A stretch of DNA of 64,000 bases from Pipra filicauda (Eukaryota; Chordata; Aves; Passeriformes; Pipridae), in assembly GCF_003945595.2 (NCBI RefSeq), contig NW_024104367.1, positions 608,851 through 672,850 on the forward strand, given 5' to 3'. The number at the start of each line of letters is the position of its first letter. The first letter of the stretch is position 1. A program made the position numbers and the translations under genes. The notes beneath the pieces were generated by a model. It was not told the origin of the DNA. It ran no database searches and saw nothing but the letters and a program-made list of their open reading frames with translations. Positions 12,791 through 25,640 of the stretch are shown one piece after another.

Positions 12791-15281
12791 AGCTTCTACA
12801 CCTGTTGCATCTGTTGGATGCCTCTTTTAGAAGGCCCAGTGGATCAAATCCTTAAATTCAATATCTCAGTTTAATTTTTGACTGTTGTTTTTCTTTGCTG
12901 TAGAGATGATTATTATTTAGGGGAGTCTGTGTCTTGCTACACTTGCTTTACATATATTATGACCACAATTTGGTGCAGATGTGCATCTGAAATAACCTGC
13001 ACCTTGGATCAAACCCAAGCCAGGAATCACCATAAGAAAGCCTAAATGAGCTCATGGGAAGTAGAACCTTTGGCAGAGAAGGAGGTTGAGAGGAGCAATG
13101 ATTTTAAGACAAATTTCCATGGTTTCCAGCCATGTCTCCCAGCCATGTTGCTGTTTGTATCAGGCGTCTGTTTTTTTTTTTTTCTTTCTACATGCAAATT
13201 CAATGCTATCAATCAGTATTGTAAACGTGGTGAAAAGTTTGTTAAGTGATGACTGCTCAGAAATTCATCTCTGGGTTAGGAAGTTTTATCTTCTAATAAA
13301 GAACAAAGGGCTCTGCCAACAAATAACTTTCAAACAAGAGATGATGGTTGTCAGGAAAGCAAAAAAAACCAATGGCACAAGAAAGGGATTCATAGTGCAT
13401 AGCCTGGAGTCCTGAGCTGCTGTTGTAATTTAAAGGACTAATTAATTTAAACTGTTGTCCTCTCTTTCTGTTTGCAAAAATGTCAAAGTCCAAAGCAGCC
13501 TGCAGTAAAATCTGTCCATCATTTTGCAATAATCTGCTTTCAGTTCTTTAGCTGCACAGCACTGGTTTTCAAACCTCTGTTCTCTGCCTTGATTTCCTTC
13601 TCTGCTGGAACTCCAGTGTGAATGTGCATTTATTTCCATTTTTGGAACCTAATCTCTCTGTCTGGCTGTGATTTATCACTACAGCTGGTCCAACAATAAT
13701 TGTTCTGTTTCTTTTAAGCATACTTTTATCTCCAGTAGCAGTCACTTAATGAAAGCAGAGACTTTGAGTTTTAAATATGCATGGAGGATGGATACATAAT
13801 GAATATTTATAGATATTTAAAATACTTAAAATGTTCAGAAATATGTTTATATTTTTTTCTCTTCAGAATAATTGCATTTTTATAGTGTTTTCAATACTGA
13901 AGCATATTTGGTCTACTTTGGCATTCATCTTGCTCTGCTGTCCTTTTTCCATGTATCTGTTTGACTAAACCTTTTAATAGTTCAAGTCTCAGACTCTTGA
14001 ACAAAGCAGAGATGGTTCTCAGCTCCCAGGCACTCCAGGAGGTAATAAGGTCTGACAGATATTACAGTTCCTTTTATCTTTTTTCTTACAAACCCATTTA
14101 TTTATTCTTAAGAAAAATCCCCACATATTTCCATAAATGGCCATGGAAATTTGTAGTTCTGCAAACTGTGGCAGACACACAGTAAATACAGAGTAAAAAC
14201 TGAGAAAACTGAACTCTAGATACCTAAACTCAACAAGTTCATTAAGAACAAATGCCTATGACTTTAAATAAAATGTTTCTTTAGATAGAAGTTATAACAT
14301 GAGGGCTTCGGCGTCAGGTTTTTTATTTTCCTGATTTGCATGCAGGATTTTTCTGACCCCAGCTTAACTCTCTAAAAATGAGGTTCCTCATTTAGTGTAG
14401 CCTTGCAAGATAATTTTTAGATTTTCCAACACAAAAAAGATGCAGCAGAATGTGCTCTGGTAGTGTCTGTGTCTCTGCACCAAAGGTGGGTGGACAAGCA
14501 GTTGCAAGGAGACACCTCAGTTTTCCATTGCCAAAGTGAGTTAACACAAGTCCTGGTGAGAGCTCTGACCCAGAATTAGCATTCTCAGGGATTCTAAGCA
14601 TTCTACTGACTTTTAATGAATAATGCCATTTCTAAACATTATCCTGACTTGATTTCAACTATTTTTTTATGAGCCACAATACCACAAATGTAATAAACAG
14701 TTATAGCTATACTGACTACTTTATGATAAATATCCCCTGATTCAATATTAGTTGAAGTACTTTTTGGATTGAAAAATGCATCCCACTCCGGCTAAACTTC
14801 AGTGAAATGCATCTTGGATGCAGCATTTTAAGAATAAGAAAAATCTTTATATATTAAGATATTTATTAATATTAATTTTGAAAACCACATTAGATGTGTA
14901 GAGCCTGTATCCTCTACATTATAGTGAATTACACAAACTACAATTACTTATAAATATCTAATGTAGTTATCAATATAAACATGGACACATTTATGTCTGA
15001 TGCAGGCAGAGATACCTTTGCACCTTGCAGCTGGACTGGGAAGCCTGAGAGACCTTTTCCAGCTGCTCCAGTCTTTTGTTTAGAGCTATTTTTTCTCTTT
15101 TTGGTCAAGCCACTGCATCATAAATAAGAAAATAAGACAAAATCACAGTGTACCAGAAAGGAATTTGGATCAGAGGGACGCTGGAAGTTCCTGTGTGATC
15201 TTTCCTATCTATGACTTTGCTCACCCTCTTCCACCACTCCTTTGGATGCAGTGGTGATTGTGGTAGAGGAAGGAACAGGAT
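12791..15281. other. Unassigned spacer
   Basis: About 2.5 kb of AT-rich DNA. A T13 tract at 13171-13183 is the only simple repeat of note. Frames of up to ~109 codons (13086-13415) are unremarkable. Confidence 0.5.
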
Positions 15282-15740
15282 CATAGAATCATCAGGTCCA
15301 ACTGTCAACTCAGCACCAGCACCACGTCCACCACTAAACCGTGTCCTCAAGTGCCACATCCACATGTTTTTTGAACACTTCCAGGGATGGCGACTCCACC
15401 ACTTCCCTGGGCAGCCTATCCCAGCGCCTGACCATCCTTTCAGTAAAGAAATTCTTCCTGATGTCCAACCTGAACCTCCCCTGGCACAGCTTGAGGCCAT
15501 TTCCTCTCATCCTGTTCCTTGTTACCTGGGAGAAGAGGTTTACTCTCATCTAGCTGCACCCTCCTTTCAGGCAGTTGTAGAGACAAATAAGGTCTCCCCT
15601 GGGCCTCCTTTTCTCCAAACTGAGCCCCCCCAGCTCCCTCAGCTGCTCCTCATCAGATTTGTGCTCCAGACCCTTCCCCAGCTCCGTTGCCCTTCTCTGG
15701 ACATGCTCCAGCTCCTCAATGTCTTTCTTGTGGTGAGGTG
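15282..15740 (-). mobile_element. CR1 LINE fragment
   Basis: The minus-strand copy runs from 'tcatagaatcatcaggtcca' through 'gaacacttccagggatggcg' and 'ttcttcctgatgtccaacct' to 'ctccagctcctcaatgtctt'. Overlapping frames of 127-176 codons on both strands here come from the GC-richer CR1 3' region. The minus frame keeps fossil ORF2-end or 3' UTR text (for example [14 protein letters not shown]). It belongs to a different CR1 subgroup from the copies ending in 'tttaaggtcccttccaaccc'. Confidence 0.92.
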
Positions 15741-16699
15741 AGGTGAGAGCTGTTGCTGAGTGGATGGTGCCACCTCCTCTCTGCCCACAACTGTTCACCA
15801 CTTCAGCTGAAAAAGGAGGCAAGGAGCCACCAGGCAGAGGCAGTGCCATCCTGCACTGCTCAGCAGAGCCCAGTGACATGCACAGAGGGGAGGATTTAGC
15901 CTGTAAGCTGTTTGTCTGTGTTGTCATTGTCATTAATCAATCCGTGTTTAATGCCATTGCTTTCAATTCACTGCCCCTCTGCTGCCAAGTCAGTATAATC
16001 CCGTTCTCCTCACTGTCTGTGTGTCTCCTGACTTCACCTCCTTCCTGCCGTCTCTTCTTCCCCTGCCGCCCACCCACCTCCAAAACCCCATGTGACACAA
16101 TTTAGTGGAAAGACAAATATTATATACAAGGAACTAATGCATTGATCTGCATGTCAGAGGCTCCTTCAGGCACAGAGCACGACTTCTTTTGTGATCATCA
16201 TCACAAAATCACCTCTGACATTACACTGTTCTGAACCTGAGGCATTGCTGCAGTAATCACCACAGCCTGCTGGAAAATGCCAGAAAAATCCCATTGAAAT
16301 GATTTTTGCCAGAACTTTCCATTAGGAAAGTTGAAATATCCTTTCAAATGTACCACGAAAATTTGAGGGGAGCCCATTGCAGATTATCACAGAAGTTCTA
16401 GTTTGGCCATAACATAAGGCTTGAGAGGAGAATGTCTGACCAAGACTACAGCTTCTGCCAAACTTACAGCAGAGAGTAAATGGCTCCAAGATGGAAAATT
16501 TTGTTCCCAGTTTTGTCAGAACTTTTCTTTCTATTTAAACCTTCAACATATAGACTTTTCATTACAGTTTGTGATAAGCATAATACTTGGTAAAACAGTG
16601 GTTTTCCTTAAAGACAGACATTGCATTTTTTTAAATAAGTTCTAAGTCAAAACCAGAAAGTCCACTGAACTTTTCATCCTATGGAGATTGTTTAATCTA
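15741..16699. other. Unassigned spacer
   Basis: A pyrimidine-rich patch at 15990-16090 and otherwise ordinary spacer. No gene recognised. Confidence 0.45.
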
Positions 16700-16850
16700 T
16701 ATATTGCTCTCCAGCTTCTCATTCCCTAGTCTGTCCATAAATCTGGGGCTGCCCCATCCCAGGTGCAGAATCCAGCACTTGCCTTTGTTAAACTTCGTGC
16801 GGTTCCACTCACTGTAAATCTGAGCTGTGCTCAAGCTGCATCTGGGGATG
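16700..16850 (-). mobile_element. CR1 ORF2 internal fragment
   Basis: The complement encodes part of the CR1 ORF2 C-terminal region. 'gccccatcccaggtgcagaa' followed by 'cacttgcctttgttaaactt' mirrors the LHLGWG-type stretch also present at 8320-8350 on the plus strand. No 3' tail, so this is an internal remnant. Confidence 0.75.
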
Positions 16851-17025
16851 TAACAGGATGTACTGCTTCTGTTTGTAAAGGCACTTCAATATTTTCTTGT
16901 CATATTTAATAAATAAGTCTGGACTGTCCATGTTCCTGTTGCTGTGGGTAAAGAGAAGGAACATTTATTTACAAAGGACTGGAGAATGACTGACCATGAT
17001 AAACCTGTCAGGTATATTTTTCTAG

Positions 17026-17120
17026 TGGAAGGTGTCCCTGCCCATGGCAGGGGTTTGGAACTGGCTGATCTTTAAGGTCCCTTCCAACCCAAATTATTCT
17101 GTGATTTCCTGATTCCACAA
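17026..17120 (+). mobile_element. Short CR1 3' tail
   Basis: 'agtggaaggtgtccctgccc', 'aaggtcccttccaaccc' and a decayed 'attctgtgatttcctgattc' end. Confidence 0.88.
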
Positions 17121-18684
17121 TATGTGCAGTCCTTGAAAGTGTGTTATGTGCTGTGGTACGAGAGCTATAAAACTGCTTAATCTATACTCAAAGACATCTA
17201 AAATGCTTCTGAGTGAGTAAGAACTGATGAAAGTGGATAATTTTTATACTGAAGAGATAAATATATCTGATCTTAAGGCATTCCCCTTATATTTATTTAT
17301 CTCACATCTTATTTTTTTTCCCGAAAAATGTCCAAAATATTAAAGTTTTTCTTTGGGTTTTGATTTTGACAAAGAATTCAAAACAAATTTGTGATAATTT
17401 CCTACTATCTTATTGAAAATGTCATCTTTGTTTTCAAACCGACTCTACCAGTTCTGATCCTTTTCTTTCCTTAGAGAGAGTCCAAAATCCAACATATTGA
17501 AATTAAATTTACAACTGATTTTGAGAGATGTCAAAATAACTTAAGAAATCAGGCAGGAATTGTAGAGTTTTCTTTTTCTTTCAAGTGAAGATGGACATTG
17601 TTTTAAATTATGTAAATACTTTCCTTCAGAAAAGTTCATGGAATTAAATTTCCCTGGTATCATTACAGGAAGTCATAAGGACACAAAACACTAACAACAC
17701 TAAAGTAATTAAACAAAAAACACAAATAAAGAAAAAACAGAACTTCTCTGCACCTACTCATTCACTAGAAAAATAAAATTATACCACAGTAGCGCAATAC
17801 AAGGAATAAATCAATTTCAGGTTAATCAGTGCTCTTCTGTTCATTCATCTGCTAAGGCACAGACAAAGAATGGAAAAAATTAGAAGTACAATAGAAATAG
17901 ATTTTAAAAGAACACTTAAAATTTTATATCCTTGAAGGTACAATGTCAAGAACTGTACTGTGAAATATAAAAAAATATATGAACATCCTAAGTAGAAAAC
18001 TTATTCTGAAAAAAGAGGAAAGCTAATTTTTACAAATAACTGATGGCACTGCCTGAAAGAAAATTCTTTTAGAAGTTTATACAAGGTTGAGAATGTTAGG
18101 GGGCCTTCACACAGGCAAAGCACTTTGGTCTGAAATTATAGGATCAGCAAATTTTACGAAAATATGTGTAAAGTGCAGCAGAGCTTCAGATCCCCTTCCA
18201 GTTCTCCCATTAGGTATCTCTAACAATATGAATTTTTGACAAACAAACTACTTTCATGAAATTTCTGATGATTGTCTGGGAGACCTACAACTTTTTGTGC
18301 CCCGATGTTAACTCTTCCAAACTCTCACAGTCAGAAGATTGTGGGTTTGTGCCCTATCTGGCTCAGTTTGCTGGTTTCACACCACCAGCCCTTGATGCCC
18401 CATGGCCTCACTGTCCCTGCACAGTTCACTGCTCAGCAAAAGGAAGAGAGAGGTCTTGTCTCTAAAACAAAGTCATCTCATCAAGATGGAAATGAGAAGA
18501 AAACCCACAGGAAGGAGAGGAACATAAACAATCACTCCCTGTTTTAGCTTTGTCTGTTTGTTTTCATTCCCTTTCTCCCCTATGTCTGTCTGCACAATGG
18601 GCTCCAGTTGAATTTTGGATCCCAGTGTCTGATCTCTGGTTGCTGGACAAGCACCAGTCACAGGTTTGCAACACCCGGGGCTAG
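17121..18684. other. Unassigned spacer
   Basis: Strongly AT-rich, with no repeat or coding signal recognised. Confidence 0.5.
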
Positions 18685-18978
18685 TCAGGGACTTTTCAAG
18701 AGGACACATAGTGACAGGACAAGGGGGAATGGCCTTGAAGGAGGGTAGATTTAAATTAGATATTAGGAAGAAATTCTTTCCTGTGAGGGTGGTGAGGCCC
18801 TGGCACAGGTTGCCCAGAGAAGCTGTGGCTGCCCCATCCCTGGAAGTGTCCAAGGCCAGGTTGGATGGGGCTTGGAGCAACCTGGTCTGGTGGAAGGTGT
18901 CCCTGCCCATGGCAGGGGGTTGGAATGAGATGATCTTTAAGGTCCCTTCCAACCCAACCCAGCCTATGACTCTGTAAG
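18685..18978 (+). mobile_element. CR1 LINE fragment, 3' end
   Basis: A well-preserved sense copy: 'gtgacaggacaagggggaat', 'attaggaagaaattctttcc', 'ggtggtgaggccctggcaca', 'caaggccaggttggatgggg', 'tggaatgagatgatctttaa'. The opposing 200-codon minus frame over 18473-19075 is its antisense shadow, not a gene. Confidence 0.93.
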
Positions 18979-20182
18979 TCTGGAGGTTACTCAGTGGAAG
19001 AGCAGTTGCCTTCTGAAGGAAAGCTCTACAGAAACTGGTGTCTGCAGAGGAGGAGGTTGAGGGCAAACATCTCAATCACCCAAGGAGGATGTGGTGTTAG
19101 TGCCTTGTGCCTTGCTTTCTTTACCTGTTAATTGGAAATGAGAACTGGGGGTGTGAGGTTCGTAATATCAGCTTAATTAATCCTGTTCATTAATCCCCTG
19201 TCAAAGGGTGTTATGTCTAAGCACTGCCTTTTCTTATTCCTTCAAAGTTTTTTTTTTTGCTTTTCTTGTTTGTCTGTGTTTATTGGCTGTTGACAGCATC
19301 CAACTCGTCTGCTTTTAGAACATGTCACTTCAAGTCAGCATCTGCTCAGTGTTTCATTTTTAGCTCAAGAACATATCGGTCTTCAGACACAAACAAGTGA
19401 TACCCCAACATCTGAATCTATTTCTGGAAGAACGTGCTGAGGAATTAAGCTCCAAGAACATCTTTCACAGGGCTTATTAAAAACAAGTACGGATATTTTT
19501 TTTCTCTCTTTCCCTTAAAGTCACACCAAGTTAGAGAGTATTGTTTTTGCTCCAGGTCAGTCTGATATTTAGTATGTATTTCTTCTCATCTCTACCATGA
19601 TTAAACAGCATCCACTTACACACACACAGATGTTAATAGCCCCTAATCCCTTGCTGGTTTTATGTTATATCTTTGTCAGATTTCTGAAGATTTATTTCTC
19701 TTAATGTTGGAAATTATCCCTTGACCAATACCTAAATGAATTACAGTCTGATAATGTGTGTCAAGTTCAACTGAGCACGCTGCATATGAGCAGGAGAGAG
19801 TGAAGCTGCTCCTGGTGGTCTCATTAGAGCTCTCCATGTCAGCTTTGAAAGGTTTCTCTACTGACCTGAGAACCCTTGGTGCTGGCATACATGACTGCCT
19901 AAAACAGACTGATGCAAAGCTCATCTGCAGTTTTTAAAAGAAGTAAAAATGAGAACAGAAGAAAGAGAGGCATCAGGGTAAAACCCAGAAGACTGTTCCT
20001 GCAATTTTAGTTTCTCTGTTTCAGTCACTCTCTACTTTTTCTGGGTTGGTATTTCTATATTAAGACCCGTGTCTTGATCAAACACGTTAATAGGGGGTGA
20101 AAAACTCCAATTTCAGCTATGGTTCAGCTTCTTAGGTAACTTAATCAAGACATGTAACTACTGAGTGTAGGAACTTCCACAT
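18979..20182. other. Unassigned spacer
   Basis: No gene recognised. Short pyrimidine runs and a TTTAGAA-rich stretch only. Confidence 0.5.
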
Positions 20183-20370
20183 GCAAAATGAGGAACAGGC
20201 TGCCCAGGGTACTGGTGGAATGACCATCCTTGGAAATGTTCAAAAAACATGTAGATGTGATGCTTGTGGACATGGTTTAGAGGTGAGCTTGGAAGTGCTG
20301 GGTTAATGGTGGGACCTGATGATCTCAGAAGTCTTTTCCAACCTTAGTGATTCCACGATTCTGTGACTAC
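20183..20370 (+). mobile_element. CR1 LINE fragment, 3' end
   Basis: 'gaggaacaggctgcccaggg', 'gtcttttccaaccttagtga' and 'ttccacgattctgtgact'. Same subgroup as the 46.8-47.2 kb copy (gtcttttccaacct type). Diverged. Confidence 0.85.
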
Positions 20371-23300
20371 AGCTCTGTTTCCAGGTGGCAAAATATAAAC
20401 ACATCAATGAGCAAGTGATGTCCAGATCATGAGGAACATGGAGGCATCATGGCAGCATCACCTTCCTGATAAGACCTGTATTTATTCATGTCAGTGGCTG
20501 ATGACAATGTTCCTCTGCTGCTTTGATTTGCCAAAAGACACAATAAAAAAGGCCTCAATTCAAGGCAGGGGCTTCCCAAATTTAGGAGCAGAGTCCATTG
20601 TGTCTTGTCATGTTGACCAAAATACCCCACAACATCTACTTTGTGTTGGTGTGCTCTACTGCCCATCAATCCCTCTTTGTGTCTCCCACCCCATAATCAA
20701 ATATTATCTTTGAGTTACAGGTAATGTGAGACAAACAGTCTCCAACCCTCAGCACCATAGAGGACCATCAGCATCCCACAGTTTGTGGGTTCCTCTATCT
20801 GCCTGTTCTTGTGTGATCTCCAAACTCCAGGTTATGCCTGGAAATTGGGCAAAGTCATTCAAGATTTAAGGAACCATATGAGGGGAAGGAAACAGTAGTG
20901 GTAACGAAATCTTACATTTTTTAGGTAGATCTTCCCACACAGGAATATATAATTGCTTCTGATAGCAAAGAGAAGGATACAATAAACTTTCTGGGTCTCT
21001 GTTCCCAAAGTGTTTGACGAGGGAACTGAATCAGTTTTAGAAAGAGGAGATTGAGATGAAAGTAGCAAGTAGCCTTCTCTGTAGCTTAAACTAAAAGGTG
21101 CAGAGACATTTTCCCAGAACTGAAAACAGCATTTCTGTCTATTATATATGACCTGTGACTGCCTTGCTCTTTCTCCCTTTAGAGCTGATTTATTAAAAAT
21201 ACTCAAGTAGGGGAAATTTCCAGAAGAGATTCAAGCCCCCAAGTGCTCCATTCATATGTTCTGCTTAGGCATCCATCTTCCTATCAATTGGGAGTCACCT
21301 GTAGATCCACTGATCTTTCTGCTTCCCACCATGAATCCCCAGGTATCTACTGTGAGCTTCCCAACTCAACTATCTCATGTGGGAGGACAGAATGAATGAA
21401 AGAGGGAGATCATGTAAAATGCATCAGTTAATGGCAGATGTCAACCACGGAGAAAGACAGGAAAGAAAATCTCTGCTCAAAACTCACAGCCCATTAAAAT
21501 CTGAAGAACAAGGCAAAGCTATTTTGCTGTCCAGGGTTTGTGCTAATTAAGATGACACAGACAAATGTTTTTTTCTTTCCTGGATATTTACCTTTATGCA
21601 GGTAGATAGAAAAATATTATAGTCATATGTTCCTTTGGGATATTGCATGGAAAGAATCAACCCAATTCTTGTACAATTTGTCCATTCTTCTCTCTACATC
21701 CTATTAAAACAAGTGGAAAAAAAAGTCTTCCTGGCTTTTAATTGTCTTGGATCACTTCATGTATATGTACCTGTGTGTTTTGTTCTCAGGTGAAATCTAT
21801 GAGTAAATAAATCCATCATATCCCTTAAAAATTTCTCTCAGTTTTTGTTAACCTCCCTGTGCTGCTGATTAATTCCAATTAACTCCATCTAAGATGATGA
21901 AACATTTAACAGATACAGGTGGCACATCATTGTTATTAATGCTGTCAAGGTTAATTGAAGTGTTGTTGCATTCTAATATTGCCTTGAATTTGTCAGCTTC
22001 ATTCAAATCCCGATAAATAAGTACATGGATTGGATTGCACAGAAGGTAATGAAATAGCATTTCAAACCATGTCTCCAAGTACTTTTTTATCCTACCAACA
22101 TTAATAATCCAAAAGGAGATCTTTATTTTCCTTTTTCTATTTCTTTTTGCTTCTCTTTTTTCCAAAGTAGTCTTTTTCCTTTTTAGATTCTTAGCAAACT
22201 AGAAGCTGGAGTTGCTTTAGAGCCCAATGTTTTGAAGAAAAACGTTATTTCTTATATACTGACAATTTATAACACATCCCCTCTCCTACTCTTACTCTCC
22301 TCCTAATTGTTAATCATTTTGCTCTTGGTGAAAAATGTCATTTTTACTTTATAATTCTGTATGGACAGTCCAAACATACCTTATTTCACCTCCTCTGAGC
22401 ACAACTATGTTTAAGCCACACTTACCTTTAAGAACATACTGAAATCTCTCAAAGTACTTTGTTGCACAAAAGAATTTCAGAAGCAGACTTAACAAGAGAA
22501 AGATTTTTGAAAATGTTTACCTTGATGTATATACACTTCAGGTTTCTTTTAATAAAAGAAGGGTGAAAAACAAGGGCAGAATTTTTCTAGGTAGAAATAA
22601 TGCAGCCAAGGCCCAGGCTATTTGAAGGCTTTTTATATTTTCAAAGGCCACAGTGCACAGTTGGCAGATGAGAAGGTTTCATTTTCTTTGTTTACTTACT
22701 ATTAGCGTGGTAGTTATTTATTTTTTGCTTCTGTGAAGTTTTTTCAAAGAACATAAAAACATGAGGGGTTTTTTTCTACTTAAATAGACAATGTTGGAAG
22801 GGAAAGACTGGAATACAATTACCATCCCTGAGCATCAAAGTCTGTCCTTAAATCACCTAAGCTATGGTTCATCATTTTTAAGCAGAACATCTTTCAAAAT
22901 TTCAGTAAAGAGAGAAACAGAAAATGATCAGTCAAGGAATATCAACTTTGCCAAAAGGAATGAAGTTGGTCCAAGATGTGGATCTCGGACAAGAGCCCAA
23001 CTTTCCTGGACTCCAAAAAAGCCCTCAACCCAAAAGTTCTTTTATGGCAACCCATTTCACATCCATTTCCTATTTAGTTTTCTATTTTGGTGGGACTAAA
23101 AAAACGAGGTGAGAACATGCTAATTTATTTTTAAACCATAAGAATTTACTTCTTCTCCTTCAATGCATGTATTTCAGTTTAGGTAGGAAATGGAGTGTTA
23201 TGAACCTCCTTTGGTAGAAGGCTCTTGAAGATTTTATCAAAATTTGTCCCAGGTATGTTCTGTCTGCCCCAATGAACCCATGTGCAATGACTGATATTTT

Positions 23301-24234
23301 ACAATATGTCATGGGAATGGAAATAATCAATTTTATTCTCTTTGCTTATCTTTCTTTCTCTTAAGGAGCCTGGGAAAACAAGCCACTGGGATGTCCGTTG
23401 TCATGTGGATGCACTCCTTGCATCATTAGTCCAATTCCAGATTTATAAAGAAATCATCCTTGTCCTGAGGGCAGCAGGAGAAACACGTTACCAGGGAATA
23501 ACTCACAGATCCGGAGAAGGAGCTTAGTTTCTATCATTTACATATGTCACAGCAATACTTGGGACAGGAAAAGACTCCCCAGTACTACAGATTAGTCCAA
23601 ATGGCTGCTGCCCCAGTGACTAGAAAATTTAGTTACTATTTATTTTTTTCTACTTCTTTCCATTAACTTACAGCTTGCATCCACCACCTGATTCCAAGTT
23701 ATGAAAGCCAGAGCCAGTGTCCTGCTGTGCACAGGTAGATTTTAAATTAAAAAAAAAAAAAAAAAGGAACTTAGGTCTGTAATTCTTCTCAAAGAATCCA
23801 AGAAAGGCAGCAGCTCATAACTCCTGCCCTTGACTGAGTTGTTGACTCAAGAGAAGTTTTTGACCACTCAGGGACATGATGTCATCAATTAGCTGTTCAG
23901 AAAAGTCCTAAGTTTTAGAGCCACTGTCTCCTTTTTGCCACCAAGTAACTGAAGCATGAAAGAGAAGCACACTGCGAAGAAGAAACCTTGAAAGTTTTCC
24001 AGGATGTGATTAAAAGTCCTACATAAGACTGGGGTGTCACAAAGCTGTAAATTCTTGATTGACAAAATTATGGGAGTTTATGCCATGACAGTTCATACAA
24101 CAAATTTTTCATTGGTGTTTTTCAAGTGAGAATCACAAACTCTAATTAAGCAGAGCTCACAAAGATGGATTCTTCCCTTGGACAGACAAGGCCACACAGT
24201 ACAAGAGCTGGGCCCATGTTTGGTGTCAGCAACC
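20371..24234. other. Unassigned spacer
   Basis: 3.9 kb without a recognisable repeat family or gene. A run of 17 A lies at 23749-23765. Frames of about 100 codons (minus 20859-21206, plus 22791-23099) are unremarkable and AT-driven. Confidence 0.5.
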
Positions 24235-24522
24235 AAGCACAAGGACATGTAGTGACAGGACAAGGGGGAATGGCCTCAAACTGAAAGGAAGTAGGTTTAG
24301 ATTAGATTTTGGGAAGAAATTCTTCCCTGGGAGGGTGGTTTAGGCCCTGGTACAGGTTGCCTAGAGAAGCTATGGCTGCCCCAGCCCTGGAAGTGTCCAA
24401 GACCAGGTTGGACAGGGCTTGGAGCAATCTGAGATAGTGGAAGGTGTCCCTACCCATGACAGAGAGGGAAATGAGATGAGCTTTCAGATCCCTTCCAACC
24501 CAAATCATTCTGTGATTCCATG
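24235..24522 (+). mobile_element. CR1 LINE fragment, 3' end
   Basis: 'gtagtgacaggacaaggggg', 'gattttgggaagaaattctt', 'ccctggaagtgtccaagacc' and 'tcattctgtgattcc'. Sense orientation, last ~290 bp. Confidence 0.92.
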
Positions 24523-25429
24523 GCCATCCAAAGGTTTGTCTTATTTGGCACAGTAGCAGAAATCCCAAAGATGACTCTTATCAATCAATGATGTTGCCAT
24601 TAGCACCTCCAAAAACCACTTGCTCTCACCATCACTGACTTAGTAGTCTTCTATCACACATCTGAATCCCTCTGAAGAACTGTAATTCACAGCATATGCA
24701 GAAGGCAGTGAAATTTGAACCTGTATTACTGCCTTGATTTCCACATACCATTAATTTATTTAATTTCCACATTGCTCGTTTTATGCTCTTTGACCAGATT
24801 CTCTAAAAAAACTCATTTTTCCTTCTTTCTTTCTATGAGTTTTGCTCATGTTAGTGGTTCTGAAAGGAAAACACTTGTTACAGACATTGGTTGATCTCAA
24901 GATTCATTAAACCCATAGGACTTATACTTAATATATTTATTTTAAAGGCATAATGGAGCAAATGAGTCTGAGATAATTAAAACATAAAATCAATAGTAAT
25001 TTTTTTGCACTTAGGTTCATATCCCAAACATTTTGCTTGTGCCTTCAGTGATATTCTAGGAAATACTCATTCTAATGCATCTATTCTTCTAGTTCTTTGC
25101 AACGTGCTTGTAAAAATTATTTGATTTAGGAGATTGACTTTGTTCACTTTTGTGGCACCAAATCCATCTTTTTAACCTTCGTCTTTAACTTCATCTATTT
25201 TAAAAACCATTCAGTATATCCAGAAAGAAAAATTTATCCTCTCCAGTAACCAGAAAAATCAAATATGCTTTATAACCGCAGGCACCTTCTCTTTTATGTT
25301 TGTGATGGAGTTAAACCCTCCACGTGCTTCTTAGATCTGAAATTGCTGTGATTTGTATTTGAACACTACTTTGCCTTAAGGTCCCTTTATACCAGTTGTT
25401 CTTCGGCAGAATATACTTGGCTATCAGGG

Positions 25430-25640
25430 CTCATGAACATGAGTTTTGACAGCTGGGCTTGTTGCAATGCAGTTTATCCAGGGCTTGAAGGGGTGACCAT
25501 CCTGGCACTGCCCAGTGGCCCCTTTAACCATTCATCCACAGCAGAAATCAGCTCCTGGGCCACCACAACTTAATTTAATGAGACAAATCATTACCAATCC
25601 CACTTTGAGATAAATCCCCCTGGCTGTTAAACCAGAGTAG
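25430..25640. promoter_or_regulatory. Candidate conserved non-coding block
   Basis: Unique sequence with 'cttaatttaatgagacaaat' next to 'cattaccaatccc' (homeodomain-like TAAT words beside an inverted CCAAT-like word), flanked by moderately GC-rich DNA. No coding frame and no repeat similarity. Enhancer function is an inference only. Confidence 0.22.

Noticed and set aside
15211..15741. 176-codon plus-strand ORF as a gene
   Set aside because: Antisense reading of a minus-strand CR1. The same text recurs at 45.3 kb and 48.2 kb.
18473..19075. 200-codon minus-strand ORF as a gene
   Set aside because: It is the antisense of a plus-strand CR1 3' end (18685-18978) extended by chance. The 'DTSRDGAATASLGNL'-type text recurs at every CR1 copy.
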